A DNA stretch of 64,000 nt from Bdellovibrionia bacterium (GTDB lineage Bacteria > Bdellovibrionota > Bdellovibrionia > Bdellovibrionales > JAGQZY01). The notes below the pieces were generated by a model that did no database searches, was not told where the DNA came from, and worked only from the letters and a program-made list of their open reading frames with translations. Location of the stretch: NCBI GenBank assembly GCA_030427805.1, contig JAUICP010000001.1, positions 992,001 through 1,056,000 of the forward strand, given 5' to 3'. A program made the position numbers and the translations under genes. Positions within the stretch are counted from its first letter, which is position 1. Every line of letters starts with the position of its first letter. Positions 42,660 through 51,672 of this stretch are shown here, in pieces.

Positions 42660-43982
42660 TTAGTTTTCAAATACCGATTTTCTAAGGTGCCAACTATCGG
42701 ATTCCTTGTACCAGAGGTGAGGAGATCGGAACTTATCAGTCAAGGCGTCGAAATATGCTCTGTCTATTGCAGAGGTTTCAAACATTTTAGAGGCAATGGG
42801 AAACTCTTTTTCTGGAATCGATAAATAACTGAAGATTTCTTCGGCAAATCGTTCAGGAAACTCACCATCGTACCGTTTAACTAGCGCAACCCCTTCATCC
42901 CTAGTAATATCGCCACTTCGTACTTCCTGGGCCGCATCGTAAGTTGTGCGACCGATACCAAACTTTACATAAGTGGTATAGTAGTGAAAATCATCAATTT
43001 TATCATCGATTGAATTATATTTGCTGTACGTTCCAGGAGTTCTCTCTGGAGACGCCTCAAATCCACCATTTTCAACGGCGTAATAATAAGCGCCCTGTGG
43101 GTGCCATTTTAAATAATATCCAAGGTAATGAACTTCGATTTCCTTATCTTCTAAAACTTGTGGATCGATAGGCTTGTAAGGAATTAAATCATGGTCACTC
43201 AAGCCAAAATGACTTTTTAAATCGTAGACTGATGTCCCGCCAATAAAAATATCTTTTTCATCCTGGGCAGAAAAATACTTATGATCACGTTTTGCAGTTT
43301 CGTTATCTGAGACCGGATTGCCATACTCCGCTTCATTTTCACCATAAAAAACGAGTTTAATATCGTGGAGTGCTGCCAGCTTTGGAGCTAGGCCCTTTTG
43401 GCCAAGTATGAATGGTTGAAATGGGTGAAATAAATTTTCAACAGCAAGGCGAGTTAACAGTCTGTGAATCCGACCATTAGGGGTCGTCAATAAGTTGTCA
43501 AACCCAGCATGAATCCATTTCTGGAAGTTTCGCCATCCCCATTCAGTATATATATGAGGTGCCCATGTTATTGTGAGAGGGTTCATCCCGTACTTATATT
43601 TCAAAATATGTGCTTGATAAAAACTATCTTTGCCTCCAGAGCCTGGGACAATGCAATCGTATGAGCCGTCTTTACTACGATGTCGATCACAGAGCTCAAT
43701 GAGTTCTTTTTCTCTTTGATCCCAGTTCATGATTTCGGCTTTTTTTTCTGCGTGTAGGCATGCATCACAGATACCGTCTTTATTTAATTTGATGGTCACT
43801 TTTTTGGAATTACTCGTATGCTTCGTTTCTACCGCAGAGTTAGGTCTCTGGTTTGAGATTACACAACGGGAACAAAACTGAACTTCTTGTGGCAAGCCAT
43901 ACTTTGTCTGTGGATCTTTGTTTTCTTTAGAAAACTCTTTAGGATCATATATAAAACTACGTGGATCACTAAATAAATTCAT
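42660..43982 (-). CDS. wbpG: WbpG/PseA-type N-acetyl sugar amidotransferase
   Basis: A 440-residue PP-loop enzyme. It has Cys pairs at 37/40 (CSRCV) and 72/75 (CDACL), likely a zinc site, then the PP-loop PGSGGKDS at 113-120. ATP activates an acetamido group of a sugar, and ammonia from HisH2 through HisF2 turns it into an acetamidino group. In P. aeruginosa the trio acts on the ManNAc3NAcA route; the PseA-type homologue acts on nonulosonic acids. Both pathways are present here, so the substrate is open. The start has GAGAGGAT upstream and follows a 130-base gap, where an internal promoter is possible. Confidence 0.92.
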   Translation of the reverse strand: MNLFSDPRSFIYDPKEFSKENKDPQTKYGLPQEVQFCSRCVISNQRPNSAVETKHTSNSKKVTIKLNKDGICDACLHAEKKAEIMNWDQREKELIELCDRHRSKDGSYDCIVPGSGGKDSFYQAHILKYKYGMNPLTITWAPHIYTEWGWRNFQKWIHAGFDNLLTTPNGRIHRLLTRLAVENLFHPFQPFILGQKGLAPKLAALHDIKLVFYGENEAEYGNPVSDNETAKRDHKYFSAQDEKDIFIGGTSVYDLKSHFGLSDHDLIPYKPIDPQVLEDKEIEVHYLGYYLKWHPQGAYYYAVENGGFEASPERTPGTYSKYNSIDDKIDDFHYYTTYVKFGIGRTTYDAAQEVRSGDITRDEGVALVKRYDGEFPERFAEEIFSYLSIPEKEFPIASKMFETSAIDRAYFDALTDKFRSPHLWYKESDSWHLRKSVFEN

Positions 43983-44112
43983 GAAGAAAATCCTCTCGAA
44001 TAACTGTAAGATATCATTATTGTTTAAATTTCTTATTAAAAGAGATCAAGGTTAATTCGCCTAACCTTGGATAAAAACTGTGAGAATTCACTTTCCTTGC
44101 AGACGCGAAGCG

Positions 44113-44751
44113 TCACTCATTGGGGGCTGCGGGGATTCCCTTTAAAGTCTCCATATTGTCAAAACTCTTACAAACCACGGCTCCAGCTCCTACTGTTATA
44201 TCATTCCCTAAGCGGATTCCTTGAATTATGGTAGATCCAGTTCCAATGTGGCAATTACTGCCAATAAAGACGCTCCCCGATAAAGTCGCACTAGGGGCTA
44301 TATGGGTATGACTATTAATAACGCAATCGTGCTCCACAATAGAACCCGTATTTAAAATTACATTTGCTTCAATAATTGCATCGGTCTGAACAATTGCCTT
44401 GGCTAAAATCTGGACACCCTCCTGAATCTTGGCTGTAGGCGAAATGTAGGAACTTGGGTGAATAATTGTTGCGAAACTGAAGCCAGATTTTTTAAATTTT
44501 TTGTACAAATTCTCTCGAATATTACTGGCCTTTATCGTCCCAATCGCATTAACGAGCTTAACATTGCCCGGATCGTATTTATTCAACAGTAACTCATCGC
44601 CCCCGAGGACTTCAATATCGAGGAGATAACTGCCATGTAGAGAATTATCTCGATCAAAAATGCCAATAATTTCAAAAGATCCCATTTGTTTTACTGTATC
44701 TATTATGACTTTTGCATGTCCGCCGGCGCCAAGTATCGCTATTTTGTTCAT
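44113..44751 (-). CDS. legH: LegH/NeuD-type sugar acetyltransferase
   Basis: A 212-residue PglD/NeuD-type acetyltransferase. It has an N-terminal Rossmann-like domain (KIAILGAGGHAKVIIDTV) and a left-handed beta-helix from about residue 95 (ISPTAKIQEGVQILAKAIV) ending in IRLGNDITVGAGAVVCKSF. His137 in VEHDCV is the family's catalytic base. In a legionaminate locus the likely step is N-acetylation of the 4-amino sugar nucleotide (LegH), but O-acetylation of the nonulosonic acid (NeuD) cannot be excluded. It overlaps legI by 4 bases (ATGA). Confidence 0.85.
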   Translation of the reverse strand: MNKIAILGAGGHAKVIIDTVKQMGSFEIIGIFDRDNSLHGSYLLDIEVLGGDELLLNKYDPGNVKLVNAIGTIKASNIRENLYKKFKKSGFSFATIIHPSSYISPTAKIQEGVQILAKAIVQTDAIIEANVILNTGSIVEHDCVINSHTHIAPSATLSGSVFIGSNCHIGTGSTIIQGIRLGNDITVGAGAVVCKSFDNMETLKGIPAAPNE

Positions 44752-45830
44752 AACTGGATCAATTCGTCTTCTTCGTAATCTATAGGAGAGGGTGTTTCTA
44801 AAAGAGCCCAGTAATTCATTGGAGAAAGCCCATTTCCGGGACGCTTCGAAGTGAGGTTTTCAGAGGAAAACAATTCCCCTTTTTTTATGTTTTTTGCTGC
44901 GACCAAACTCTTTCTCGCGATGGGTTTGTTTTTTAATTCGGATTCGGTTGGTTTCTTTATTCCATCCCCAAAGCCGGTTTCAATATTCCTAATCCCATCT
45001 ACCATTTTTCTAAATTCAGATGGATTTAGAGAAGCTTTGTGGTCAGGACCGGGTAGTGATTTATCTAAGGTAAAGTGTTTTTCTATGACCGTAGCACCCA
45101 AGGCTACGGCTGCTATAGGAGCTTCTATTCCCGGTGTGTGATCTGAAAAACCAATTGGGACTCCAAAGTGGCTCCTCATGCTCTCTAGACACTGCAAATT
45201 AAGTTCTGAAAAAGGTGCAGGGTATTCCGTAGTACAATGTAGTAATTGGACTTTACTTTTAAGAATTTTCTTTGTGTCCGGGTTACTAAATAGTTGAGCG
45301 AGTTCATCGGCGTTTATTCCCTTTAAACTTTTGTTCGAATAGCCAAAAGCCAACACACTCATGGCACATTCAATTTCTTCTGTTGTAGCCATACCTGTTG
45401 AAAGAATAACTTGTGCGCCTTTTTGAGCTACTGAGTACAACAGTGGTCCATTGGTTAACTCGCCTGACCCAATTTTTATTGTATCTAATTTGAGTGAATC
45501 TATTAGCCAATCAGAGCTTTCTAGGTCAAAAGGGCTTGAAAGAAATCGAATACCAATTTCGGTCGCTAGACTCAAAAGCTTTTTTTGGTCGTCAAATGAC
45601 AATTCTAGCTTTCGTAGCATCTCTTGCTGACTTTCGTCTTTGTCCGTACGCAACTGTTGGTAGTGTGCCTTACCTGCTTGGGGTGTGGTCAGCTTGGCTG
45701 CCTTGAAACTTTGGATTTTAGCAATATCGGCACCACACTCTTTAGCTGCCTTAAATAGGTCGATAGCCAGGTCCATTCGCCCGTTGTGATTAACTCCAAT
45801 TTCTGCAATTATGAGGGTTTTATGGGGCAT
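44748..45830 (-). CDS. legI: Legionaminic acid synthase-like (NeuB family)
   Basis: A 360-residue nonulosonic acid synthase that condenses a six-carbon amino sugar with phosphoenolpyruvate. The TIM barrel starts LIIAEIGVNHNG and contains KIGSGELTN near residue 119, LLHCTTEYPAP near 206, and GFSDHTPGIEAPIAA. The C-terminal SAF (antifreeze-like) domain covers about 290-350. NeuB, LegI and PseI are hard to tell apart by eye; the neighbouring LegB, LegC, LegG and PtmE homologues point to legionaminic acid. The gene follows the GT4 gene with a 6-base gap. Confidence 0.9.
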   Translation of the reverse strand: MPHKTLIIAEIGVNHNGRMDLAIDLFKAAKECGADIAKIQSFKAAKLTTPQAGKAHYQQLRTDKDESQQEMLRKLELSFDDQKKLLSLATEIGIRFLSSPFDLESSDWLIDSLKLDTIKIGSGELTNGPLLYSVAQKGAQVILSTGMATTEEIECAMSVLAFGYSNKSLKGINADELAQLFSNPDTKKILKSKVQLLHCTTEYPAPFSELNLQCLESMRSHFGVPIGFSDHTPGIEAPIAAVALGATVIEKHFTLDKSLPGPDHKASLNPSEFRKMVDGIRNIETGFGDGIKKPTESELKNKPIARKSLVAAKNIKKGELFSSENLTSKRPGNGLSPMNYWALLETPSPIDYEEDELIQL

Positions 45831-45836
45831 ACTTTC

Positions 45837-47534
45837 TTACCTGTCTAGTGAATGATATTTTTCAGGCCTGTCATAAAAACCATTTAAATATTTTAAAACT
45901 TGAGAAGTATACTCAGTTTTCACGAACTGATTACCTAAGTCTTCATAGAGATCCAAGATCTTTACCGACTGTGCTTCCCAGCCGTACTCTTTGTGGAGGT
46001 TCGTTAGATCGTCTTTCGATTTTTCAAACCTTTCTTTATTTTTCAAAAGGTGTTTCATTTTCACAGCAATATCTTTTGGACTCCAGGCATCCATGAAGAT
46101 ACCTGTTTGATTTTTTTCAATATAATTTTTCGCATCTTTGGTAACCGCAACAGCGACAGGTAAGCCAGCAAGCGTCTTTTCAAATAACTTGTTTGGCATA
46201 GAGAAATTTGCATTTGTTGACACATTAGGAATCGAGTAAATCCCAATGTCGGCACCTTTAATAAAGGGGCTAATTTTATCATAAGCTACCGGATCAATAC
46301 AGTGTACTCGTGCCGAGACTCCATACTTTTCAGCGTAGTCCATTATTGCGTCCTCAATTCCTGGTGCTTTGTAACCTAGTATGGCTAGGTGAAAATCAGA
46401 TGCAAACTGAAGAGACTCAATTAATAAGTAGATCTTTTGGTCATGATTAAAAATATTAAAATATTTTCCTACGTTGACGGCAAGTGGGGTGCCCTGGCTC
46501 AATCCGAGTTTTTCCCTTATGTTAAGCTCGTGATTTTGATTGAAAAAGTCCATCATGGGAGGAGAATTGAAGACGACGGTAGGCTGATCTATCCCCAAGT
46601 TACTGGCCATTTTTTCAGCAATAGAATCACTAACTGTGATTACCTTGTCCGCTTGTGGGACAAACTCACGTTCTAAGGTTCTTACCCAAAGTTTATGAAC
46701 CCAATTCATGTCGGGGCGCCTATGTCTTTCGTACTCATGAGCATCATAAACGACTTTTGCACCGGTTAATTTGGCAGCTCTAATGGCGCAAGGAAGTGTA
46801 TAAAGATCATGCGCATGGATTATTTTTGGGTTTTCATTAACTACCGTGTCAATTAGTTCTTCCGCTGTTACAAAGTAGACAGACATATATTTCAAATATG
46901 AAATAACTCGTTTAAGAGCGCGATTATTAAAAGGTTGTTTTAAGCGTTTCTTTTTCTTGTTTTGATTGAATCGATAAAGGAGTATCGGCCTATAAAAATA
47001 TGGGCGGAGAACTTTCTTGTACATCGAGCTTGAAGTAATCAAAAATTTTAATTTTTGATTAAAATTTCTACTTTCAGTCTCTAACTCTTCGTTTGATGAT
47101 TCGATTTCAATTTCTAGGTCAGAAAGGTCTTTCGTGAAAAGAGAATGCTCATTTGGGGGAGATTTTTTTTGGTTTTTGATATCACGAGGAATGGATTGTA
47201 TGGATTTTATTGAAGGTGGGTTAGAGCCTGATCTGAACCTTTTATTGAGGCCTACTAAAAGTGAAGTACTATCGAGAAAAAACTTTTCTAATCCAATAGC
47301 ATTATCTCTTTCATTCCCTGAACGGGATTTAATGTACTGGCTAATACTAGAAAGAACCTGACAACGTTTGATCTTAACACCGCCGATACATTCAAAATTA
47401 GGTTCCCCATCAAGGACTTTTCCGACTACTGTTATGTCTACTCCCATTTTGGAAAGAGCATGTGCCTCTTTCATTATGCGAATATCATTGGATCCATTTG
47501 AAACAGAAAGCATCACTACTTTATTTTTGTTCAT
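45837..47534 (-). CDS. GT4-family glycosyltransferase with a large charged insertion
   Basis: A 565-residue transferase, some 200 residues longer than simple GT4 enzymes. The N-terminus (VVMLSVSNGSNDIRIMKEA) and the motif IIHAHDLYTLPCAIRAAK near residue 232 are split by about 130 residues of Ser/Lys/Glu-rich sequence at about 80-215. The donor domain has VVFNSPPMMDFF near residue 325 and MPNKLFEKTLAGLPVAVA near 447. It sits between legF and legI, so transfer of legionaminic acid is possible, although transferases of such sugars are often from other families. It overlaps legF by 4 bases. Confidence 0.85.
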   Translation of the reverse strand: MNKNKVVMLSVSNGSNDIRIMKEAHALSKMGVDITVVGKVLDGEPNFECIGGVKIKRCQVLSSISQYIKSRSGNERDNAIGLEKFFLDSTSLLVGLNKRFRSGSNPPSIKSIQSIPRDIKNQKKSPPNEHSLFTKDLSDLEIEIESSNEELETESRNFNQKLKFLITSSSMYKKVLRPYFYRPILLYRFNQNKKKKRLKQPFNNRALKRVISYLKYMSVYFVTAEELIDTVVNENPKIIHAHDLYTLPCAIRAAKLTGAKVVYDAHEYERHRRPDMNWVHKLWVRTLEREFVPQADKVITVSDSIAEKMASNLGIDQPTVVFNSPPMMDFFNQNHELNIREKLGLSQGTPLAVNVGKYFNIFNHDQKIYLLIESLQFASDFHLAILGYKAPGIEDAIMDYAEKYGVSARVHCIDPVAYDKISPFIKGADIGIYSIPNVSTNANFSMPNKLFEKTLAGLPVAVAVTKDAKNYIEKNQTGIFMDAWSPKDIAVKMKHLLKNKERFEKSKDDLTNLHKEYGWEAQSVKILDLYEDLGNQFVKTEYTSQVLKYLNGFYDRPEKYHSLDR

Positions 47535-48241
47535 TTAATGTCCTGGCCTGTAGATTCAATATTATTGCTTACGGCTTCTAAATATTTAAAATCGTAAATA
47601 TCGTCGATATCTATCGCTCTACTTTTTGGTATTTCAATCATGGTCGTCTTGCCTTCAAAAAGACCATTGTAATCCATAACAGAACTATATTTTGCTGCAT
47701 AAATCAAAGGTATGATTTGAAATACAGAGCGAACATCTTGACGCCTATGGGCATTGCTTTTTTTACAGAGACTGAAAATTCCAGGACTAGTTTCTTCGAC
47801 TAAATTAAAGTATGGATTAGCGTCACTCTTTACTGCTGTGTAGGCAAAATCAGCCTCAGTCTCATTGAGTTTCTGTAGAATCTTCTCCAAATCTGAATGA
47901 AGTCTCAATGGGGAAACGGCCGGTAGGCTTAAAAAACAATCAAATTTCTGGATATTTTTTGAATAAAAACCAGCAGCATGTTGCCAAGCTTTTGCCTCAG
48001 GTGATGAGTCTTGAGCTAATTCAGAAGGGCGCAAAAATGGCACGGTTGCTCCAAATTTTTTCGCAATCTCGGCAATTTCTTCTGAGTCTGTAGAGACAAC
48101 AACATCGTCGATAAGTTTAGAATTGAGAGCAAAATCAATTGAGTAAGCGATTAAGGGTTTACCTTTAAACTCACGAATATTTTTATTAGGCAATCCCTTG
48201 GAGCCACCGCGTGCAAACACAAATGCAATATTCTTAGCCAT
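47531..48241 (-). CDS. legF: CMP-nonulosonic acid cytidylyltransferase (LegF-like)
   Basis: A 236-residue CMP-sialate synthetase family enzyme that activates the nonulosonic acid with CTP. NIAFVFARGGSKGLPNKNI at residues 4-22 is the nucleotide-binding signature. DDVVVSTDSEEIAEIA follows at about 45. SRAIDIDDIYDFKYLEAV is the characteristic end. The ATG at 48241 overlaps the stop of the PtmE-like gene by 8 bases and has GAGGATC upstream. The family also contains NeuA and PseF; the assignment to legionaminate rests on neighbours. Confidence 0.9.
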   Translation of the reverse strand: MAKNIAFVFARGGSKGLPNKNIREFKGKPLIAYSIDFALNSKLIDDVVVSTDSEEIAEIAKKFGATVPFLRPSELAQDSSPEAKAWQHAAGFYSKNIQKFDCFLSLPAVSPLRLHSDLEKILQKLNETEADFAYTAVKSDANPYFNLVEETSPGIFSLCKKSNAHRRQDVRSVFQIIPLIYAAKYSSVMDYNGLFEGKTTMIEIPKSRAIDIDDIYDFKYLEAVSNNIESTGQDIK

Positions 48242-49307
48242 CGTTAGGATCCTCGGTAAAGTGTCTTTCAAATTCACGTTGGGCTGTTTTGAAATCATTC
48301 ATTTGCCCGATGTCCAACCAGTATTCATGAATTGGAAACATGCTAAGGTTTTTCTTCTCAGAAAGTTGTTGATCAAGTAATTCTGTCATATCAACTTTTT
48401 TGTTTCTAGCCATACTCTTAATTACGTTGGGTTCGATGACGTAAATTCCTGCGTTGACAAAAAACTGGTGTTTTGGCTTTTCTTCCAAGCTCTCTATTCG
48501 CCCTGCAGTATGTTTGACTACACCATAAGGTACTTGGAAAGAGTACTCACGAACGGCCATAGTTATCTGATTCATGCTAGACTTATGAAACTCTAATAGA
48601 TTCTCAAAATTTACCTTTGTTAAGAGATCACCGTTCATAACGATAATTGGCTCGTCAGGAATAGTTTCTGGTAAAAGTGAAAGTGCACCAGCAGTGCCTA
48701 AAGGCGTTTCTTCGTGGACATATTTTATAGAAACATCCCAGTTTTCGCCGTTGCCAAAGTGAGATTTAATTTTCTCTGGTAGGTAATGAAGGGAAAGATA
48801 AAAGTTGTGAAAGCCAAATGAACTAAAGCGATCGAGAATGCTTTCAAGAATTGGTTTACTGCCTACATTTAAAAGGGGTTTTGGACAGTCCTCGGTAAGT
48901 GGACGTAGGCGTTGGCCGAAGCCGCCTGCCATTAAAAAGACTATGTTATTTTTAACATTCTTTTCTGTCAAAGATGGGAGTAAATCTAACCCTACAACTT
49001 CATTCAAATCATTAACAATGGGTAGACTTAACAGGTCGTGCTCCTTCAATATCGCCAGCCGTTCTTTTTTGGAGCTTTCCATAGTCGAAACCTTTGGGGT
49101 TCTATTGACAACCTCGCAAATATTTGAATCTAAATTAACACCTCTTAAAAGGCCCCTTCGAATATCACCGTCTGTGACAATTCCTAGTAGCTTGAAATGT
49201 TCGTCCACCACTAAGGCTGTTCGAAGTGAAGATTCATCTATAACTTTGATGGCGTCACCTACACTGTTTTCCATTCGGATAAGGGTTTTTTTCCATGTAT
49301 CACTCAT
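48234..49307 (-). CDS. ptmE: PtmE-like CBS-nucleotidyltransferase
   Basis: A 357-residue protein with two CBS repeats (about 1-110, including TALVVDEHFKLLGIVTDGD) and a nucleotidyltransferase domain starting NNIVFLMAGGFGQRLRPLT near residue 119. YVHEETPLGTAGALS and VMNGDLLTKV complete the active site. In Campylobacter, PtmE makes GDP-glucosamine for the GDP-linked legionaminic acid route. The start is taken as the ATG at 49307; one five codons upstream is also possible. The order legG, ptmE, legF supports the role. Confidence 0.88.
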   Translation of the reverse strand: MSDTWKKTLIRMENSVGDAIKVIDESSLRTALVVDEHFKLLGIVTDGDIRRGLLRGVNLDSNICEVVNRTPKVSTMESSKKERLAILKEHDLLSLPIVNDLNEVVGLDLLPSLTEKNVKNNIVFLMAGGFGQRLRPLTEDCPKPLLNVGSKPILESILDRFSSFGFHNFYLSLHYLPEKIKSHFGNGENWDVSIKYVHEETPLGTAGALSLLPETIPDEPIIVMNGDLLTKVNFENLLEFHKSSMNQITMAVREYSFQVPYGVVKHTAGRIESLEEKPKHQFFVNAGIYVIEPNVIKSMARNKKVDMTELLDQQLSEKKNLSMFPIHEYWLDIGQMNDFKTAQREFERHFTEDPNDG

Positions 49308-49342
49308 AAACCTTGTCCTCATAAAAATTAAAGTTAATACCT

Positions 49343-50500
49343 TTAGAGATCATAAAAAGACTTTCTTTGAAATTTACCACTTACAAACTCTTTAATCTTA
49401 TCTACAATGTAAGGGGCAGCCTTACCATTTCCATATGGGTTTATAGCCTTTATGTACTTCAATTTATTTTTTTCGGAAATCGCATCCTTGAGGAAGTTCG
49501 GTAGCTCTTTTTTAACGTTGGTTATGTTTACAACTGTTTCCCCTGAGGTTCTTCCTTTTTGTCGGTCACCAATATTAAAAGTTGGTATTTCAAAACTTGG
49601 AACTTCAATTAAGCCACTTGAAGAGTTGCCAATAACGCACTTTACGAACTGCAAAAGACTTAAATAGAGTACATGTCCTAAGGATGCAGTAAGAAATACT
49701 CTTTCTTCTAATTTGCTGGAGAATTTTTTTAGGTTAACGAGCAATTGATCTCCACCAGTGTCAATGTTGGGGTAAGTCGCAACAATTTGAATGTCCGAAA
49801 AAGACTCAAGAACCTCAAGAACATCTATAAATTCAGAGAGCCCAAAATCTTTAGAAAGAGTTACAGGATGGTAAGTCAGCAATACTGTAGGTTTTGATAG
49901 GTCCAAACCAATTAATTCTTCAATTTTATCTTTGGCAATTTTCACTTGATTATAAACTCGGTCAAGGCCGGGAGCTCCTGAAACAAAAACGGAGTTCGGA
50001 TCTTCACCCATCTGGATTATTCTTTTTGCATGTTTATCTGTTGATGCGAAATGATAAGTCGCCATTTTTGTTATACAATGCCTGAAAGTGTCATCCATAG
50101 CGCCTTCAGTAATTTCTCCTCCGTGGATATGGATAATGGGTATTCCAAGAAGTAAAGCGGCTTGAGCTGAAGCAAATATTTCGTACCGGTCTCCCAACAA
50201 AACGACAAAATCAGGGTCTAGCTGGTTAATAGTTGTCCCAATCGCTTCTGTACTACTAGCCAGCGACTGGACCTGTAATAGTGGAGAATGACCACCGAGT
50301 TTTATGTTAACCTCTGCAGTGACCTCAATGCCGCTCTCGTGAATTTCATTAATTGTGTAGCCGTGATCCTCGGATAGATGAGTACCTGTAGCAATAAGTT
50401 GCAATTCAAAATTTTTTATATCAGCATTAACTAGCTGAAGAATGGGCTCTAGTAGCCCAAAATCTGCTCTCGTTGAGGTAATAAATGCTAATTTTTTAAT
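49343..50500 (-). CDS. legG: LegG/NeuC-like hydrolysing sugar-nucleotide 2-epimerase, probable AUU start
   Basis: A 385-residue UDP/GDP-sugar 2-epimerase that releases the nucleotide. After the start it reads KKLAFITSTRADFGLLEPIL, the standard opening of NeuC/LegG proteins. LLGDRYEIFASAQAA, HIHGGEITEGAMDD and HPVTLSKDFG follow. The only in-frame ATG (50551) overlaps legC by 40 bases, lacks a ribosome site and would add 17 residues unlike the family. An ATT at 50500 is exactly 8 bases after AGGAG, which itself spans the legC stop, so initiation at AUU is likely. In this context the product would be 2,4-diacetamido-2,4,6-trideoxymannose. Confidence 0.88.
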   Translation of the reverse strand: MKKLAFITSTRADFGLLEPILQLVNADIKNFELQLIATGTHLSEDHGYTINEIHESGIEVTAEVNIKLGGHSPLLQVQSLASSTEAIGTTINQLDPDFVVLLGDRYEIFASAQAALLLGIPIIHIHGGEITEGAMDDTFRHCITKMATYHFASTDKHAKRIIQMGEDPNSVFVSGAPGLDRVYNQVKIAKDKIEELIGLDLSKPTVLLTYHPVTLSKDFGLSEFIDVLEVLESFSDIQIVATYPNIDTGGDQLLVNLKKFSSKLEERVFLTASLGHVLYLSLLQFVKCVIGNSSSGLIEVPSFEIPTFNIGDRQKGRTSGETVVNITNVKKELPNFLKDAISEKNKLKYIKAINPYGNGKAAPYIVDKIKEFVSGKFQRKSFYDL

Positions 50501-50511
50501 AGTCCAGTCTC

Positions 50512-51672
50512 CTAAATATTTATACTCGTAATTACACTGCTGGGGAGACATACTATTTGTTCGTATGCTCGATTCGTATTAACTAAACTCGTGCGCCCAC
50601 ATTTTGAATACATGTTTAATTCGTGCATCGGCTTCCATGCTGGTCGAGCCATTATTTTTTTTGAGTTTAAAAAATTCAACAGTCGTGTTTTTTCTTCTTG
50701 ATCTTTTAGGCGTATAGTATTTAACCAGTAGTTTGATTCAGTCCCCTGCGGCTCCACGAAAAAATCAACTTCTGGGTATGAATTAAAAAATTCTTTATAA
50801 TTGTCAGCCAAATCTCTTTTTTTTGTTTTAAATACATCTATTTGTTCCATTTGGGCACAACCCAACGCAGCGTTTATGTTTGGCATTCGATAATTATACC
50901 CAATTTCGTCATGAATGAACTCATAAGAGCCTTGAATTTTCGCCGTTGTAGTTAGATGCTTAGCCTTCTTAGCTTTCTTTTCAGAATTGGTGATAACGAC
51001 ACCACCGCCCCCGGTTGTAGAAATTTTGTTTCCGTTAAAACTAAAGATACCGAGGTCCCCCAAAGTGCCAGTGTGTTGACCTTGATACAAACTTCCTAAG
51101 GATTCTGCTGCGTCTTCTACGAGTGGGATTTCATAGGTTTTACAAAGGTCCTCGAGTTCGTTGAGTTGAGCGGGGTGCCCAAAGCTATGCATCACCAAAC
51201 AGGCCCCAATTCTTTTTCCTGTAGACTTATGAATTAATCCGGAATTACTTTTTTTAGTCTGTTTTATCAAAAAATCTTCCATGCATTCTGGCGAGATAGA
51301 GAGGCAGCTATTACTCACATCAAGAAAATATGGCTGAGCTCCTAGATAAGAAATTGCATTGCATGTCGCGACAAATGTGAATGATTGAGTAAGTACTAGG
51401 TCTTCGGGCATCACGCCTGCGACTTTAAGCGAAATATGTAAGGCAGATGTTCCATTGACACAGGCTATGGCATGCTTTGCGCCAGTGTAATTTTCTATAG
51501 ATCTTTCAAATTGATCTACGAAGGGACCTACACTGGATACGAATGTTGAATCTAGACATTCTAAGAGATATTTTTTTTCGTTGCCCGAAAATGTTGGCTC
51601 ATGAAGGGAGACAACTTGGTCGGACTTTTTGCTAAAGAGACTTCTAATGAAACTTTCTAACTCGTCAAACAT
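50512..51672 (-). CDS. legC: LegC-like PLP aminotransferase
   Basis: A 386-residue DegT/DnrJ/EryC1-family aminotransferase. I chose the ATG at 51672, which overlaps the LegB stop by 8 bases; a 26-residue extension upstream is not supported. The PLP Lys is K216 in FSFNGNKISTTGGGG, with LVEDAAESLGS preceding it. RPAWKPMHELNMYSKC lies near the C-terminus. LegC enzymes aminate C4 of the keto sugar made by LegB. Placement between legB and legG fits. Confidence 0.9.
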   Translation of the reverse strand: MFDELESFIRSLFSKKSDQVVSLHEPTFSGNEKKYLLECLDSTFVSSVGPFVDQFERSIENYTGAKHAIACVNGTSALHISLKVAGVMPEDLVLTQSFTFVATCNAISYLGAQPYFLDVSNSCLSISPECMEDFLIKQTKKSNSGLIHKSTGKRIGACLVMHSFGHPAQLNELEDLCKTYEIPLVEDAAESLGSLYQGQHTGTLGDLGIFSFNGNKISTTGGGGVVITNSEKKAKKAKHLTTTAKIQGSYEFIHDEIGYNYRMPNINAALGCAQMEQIDVFKTKKRDLADNYKEFFNSYPEVDFFVEPQGTESNYWLNTIRLKDQEEKTRLLNFLNSKKIMARPAWKPMHELNMYSKCGRTSLVNTNRAYEQIVCLPSSVITSINI

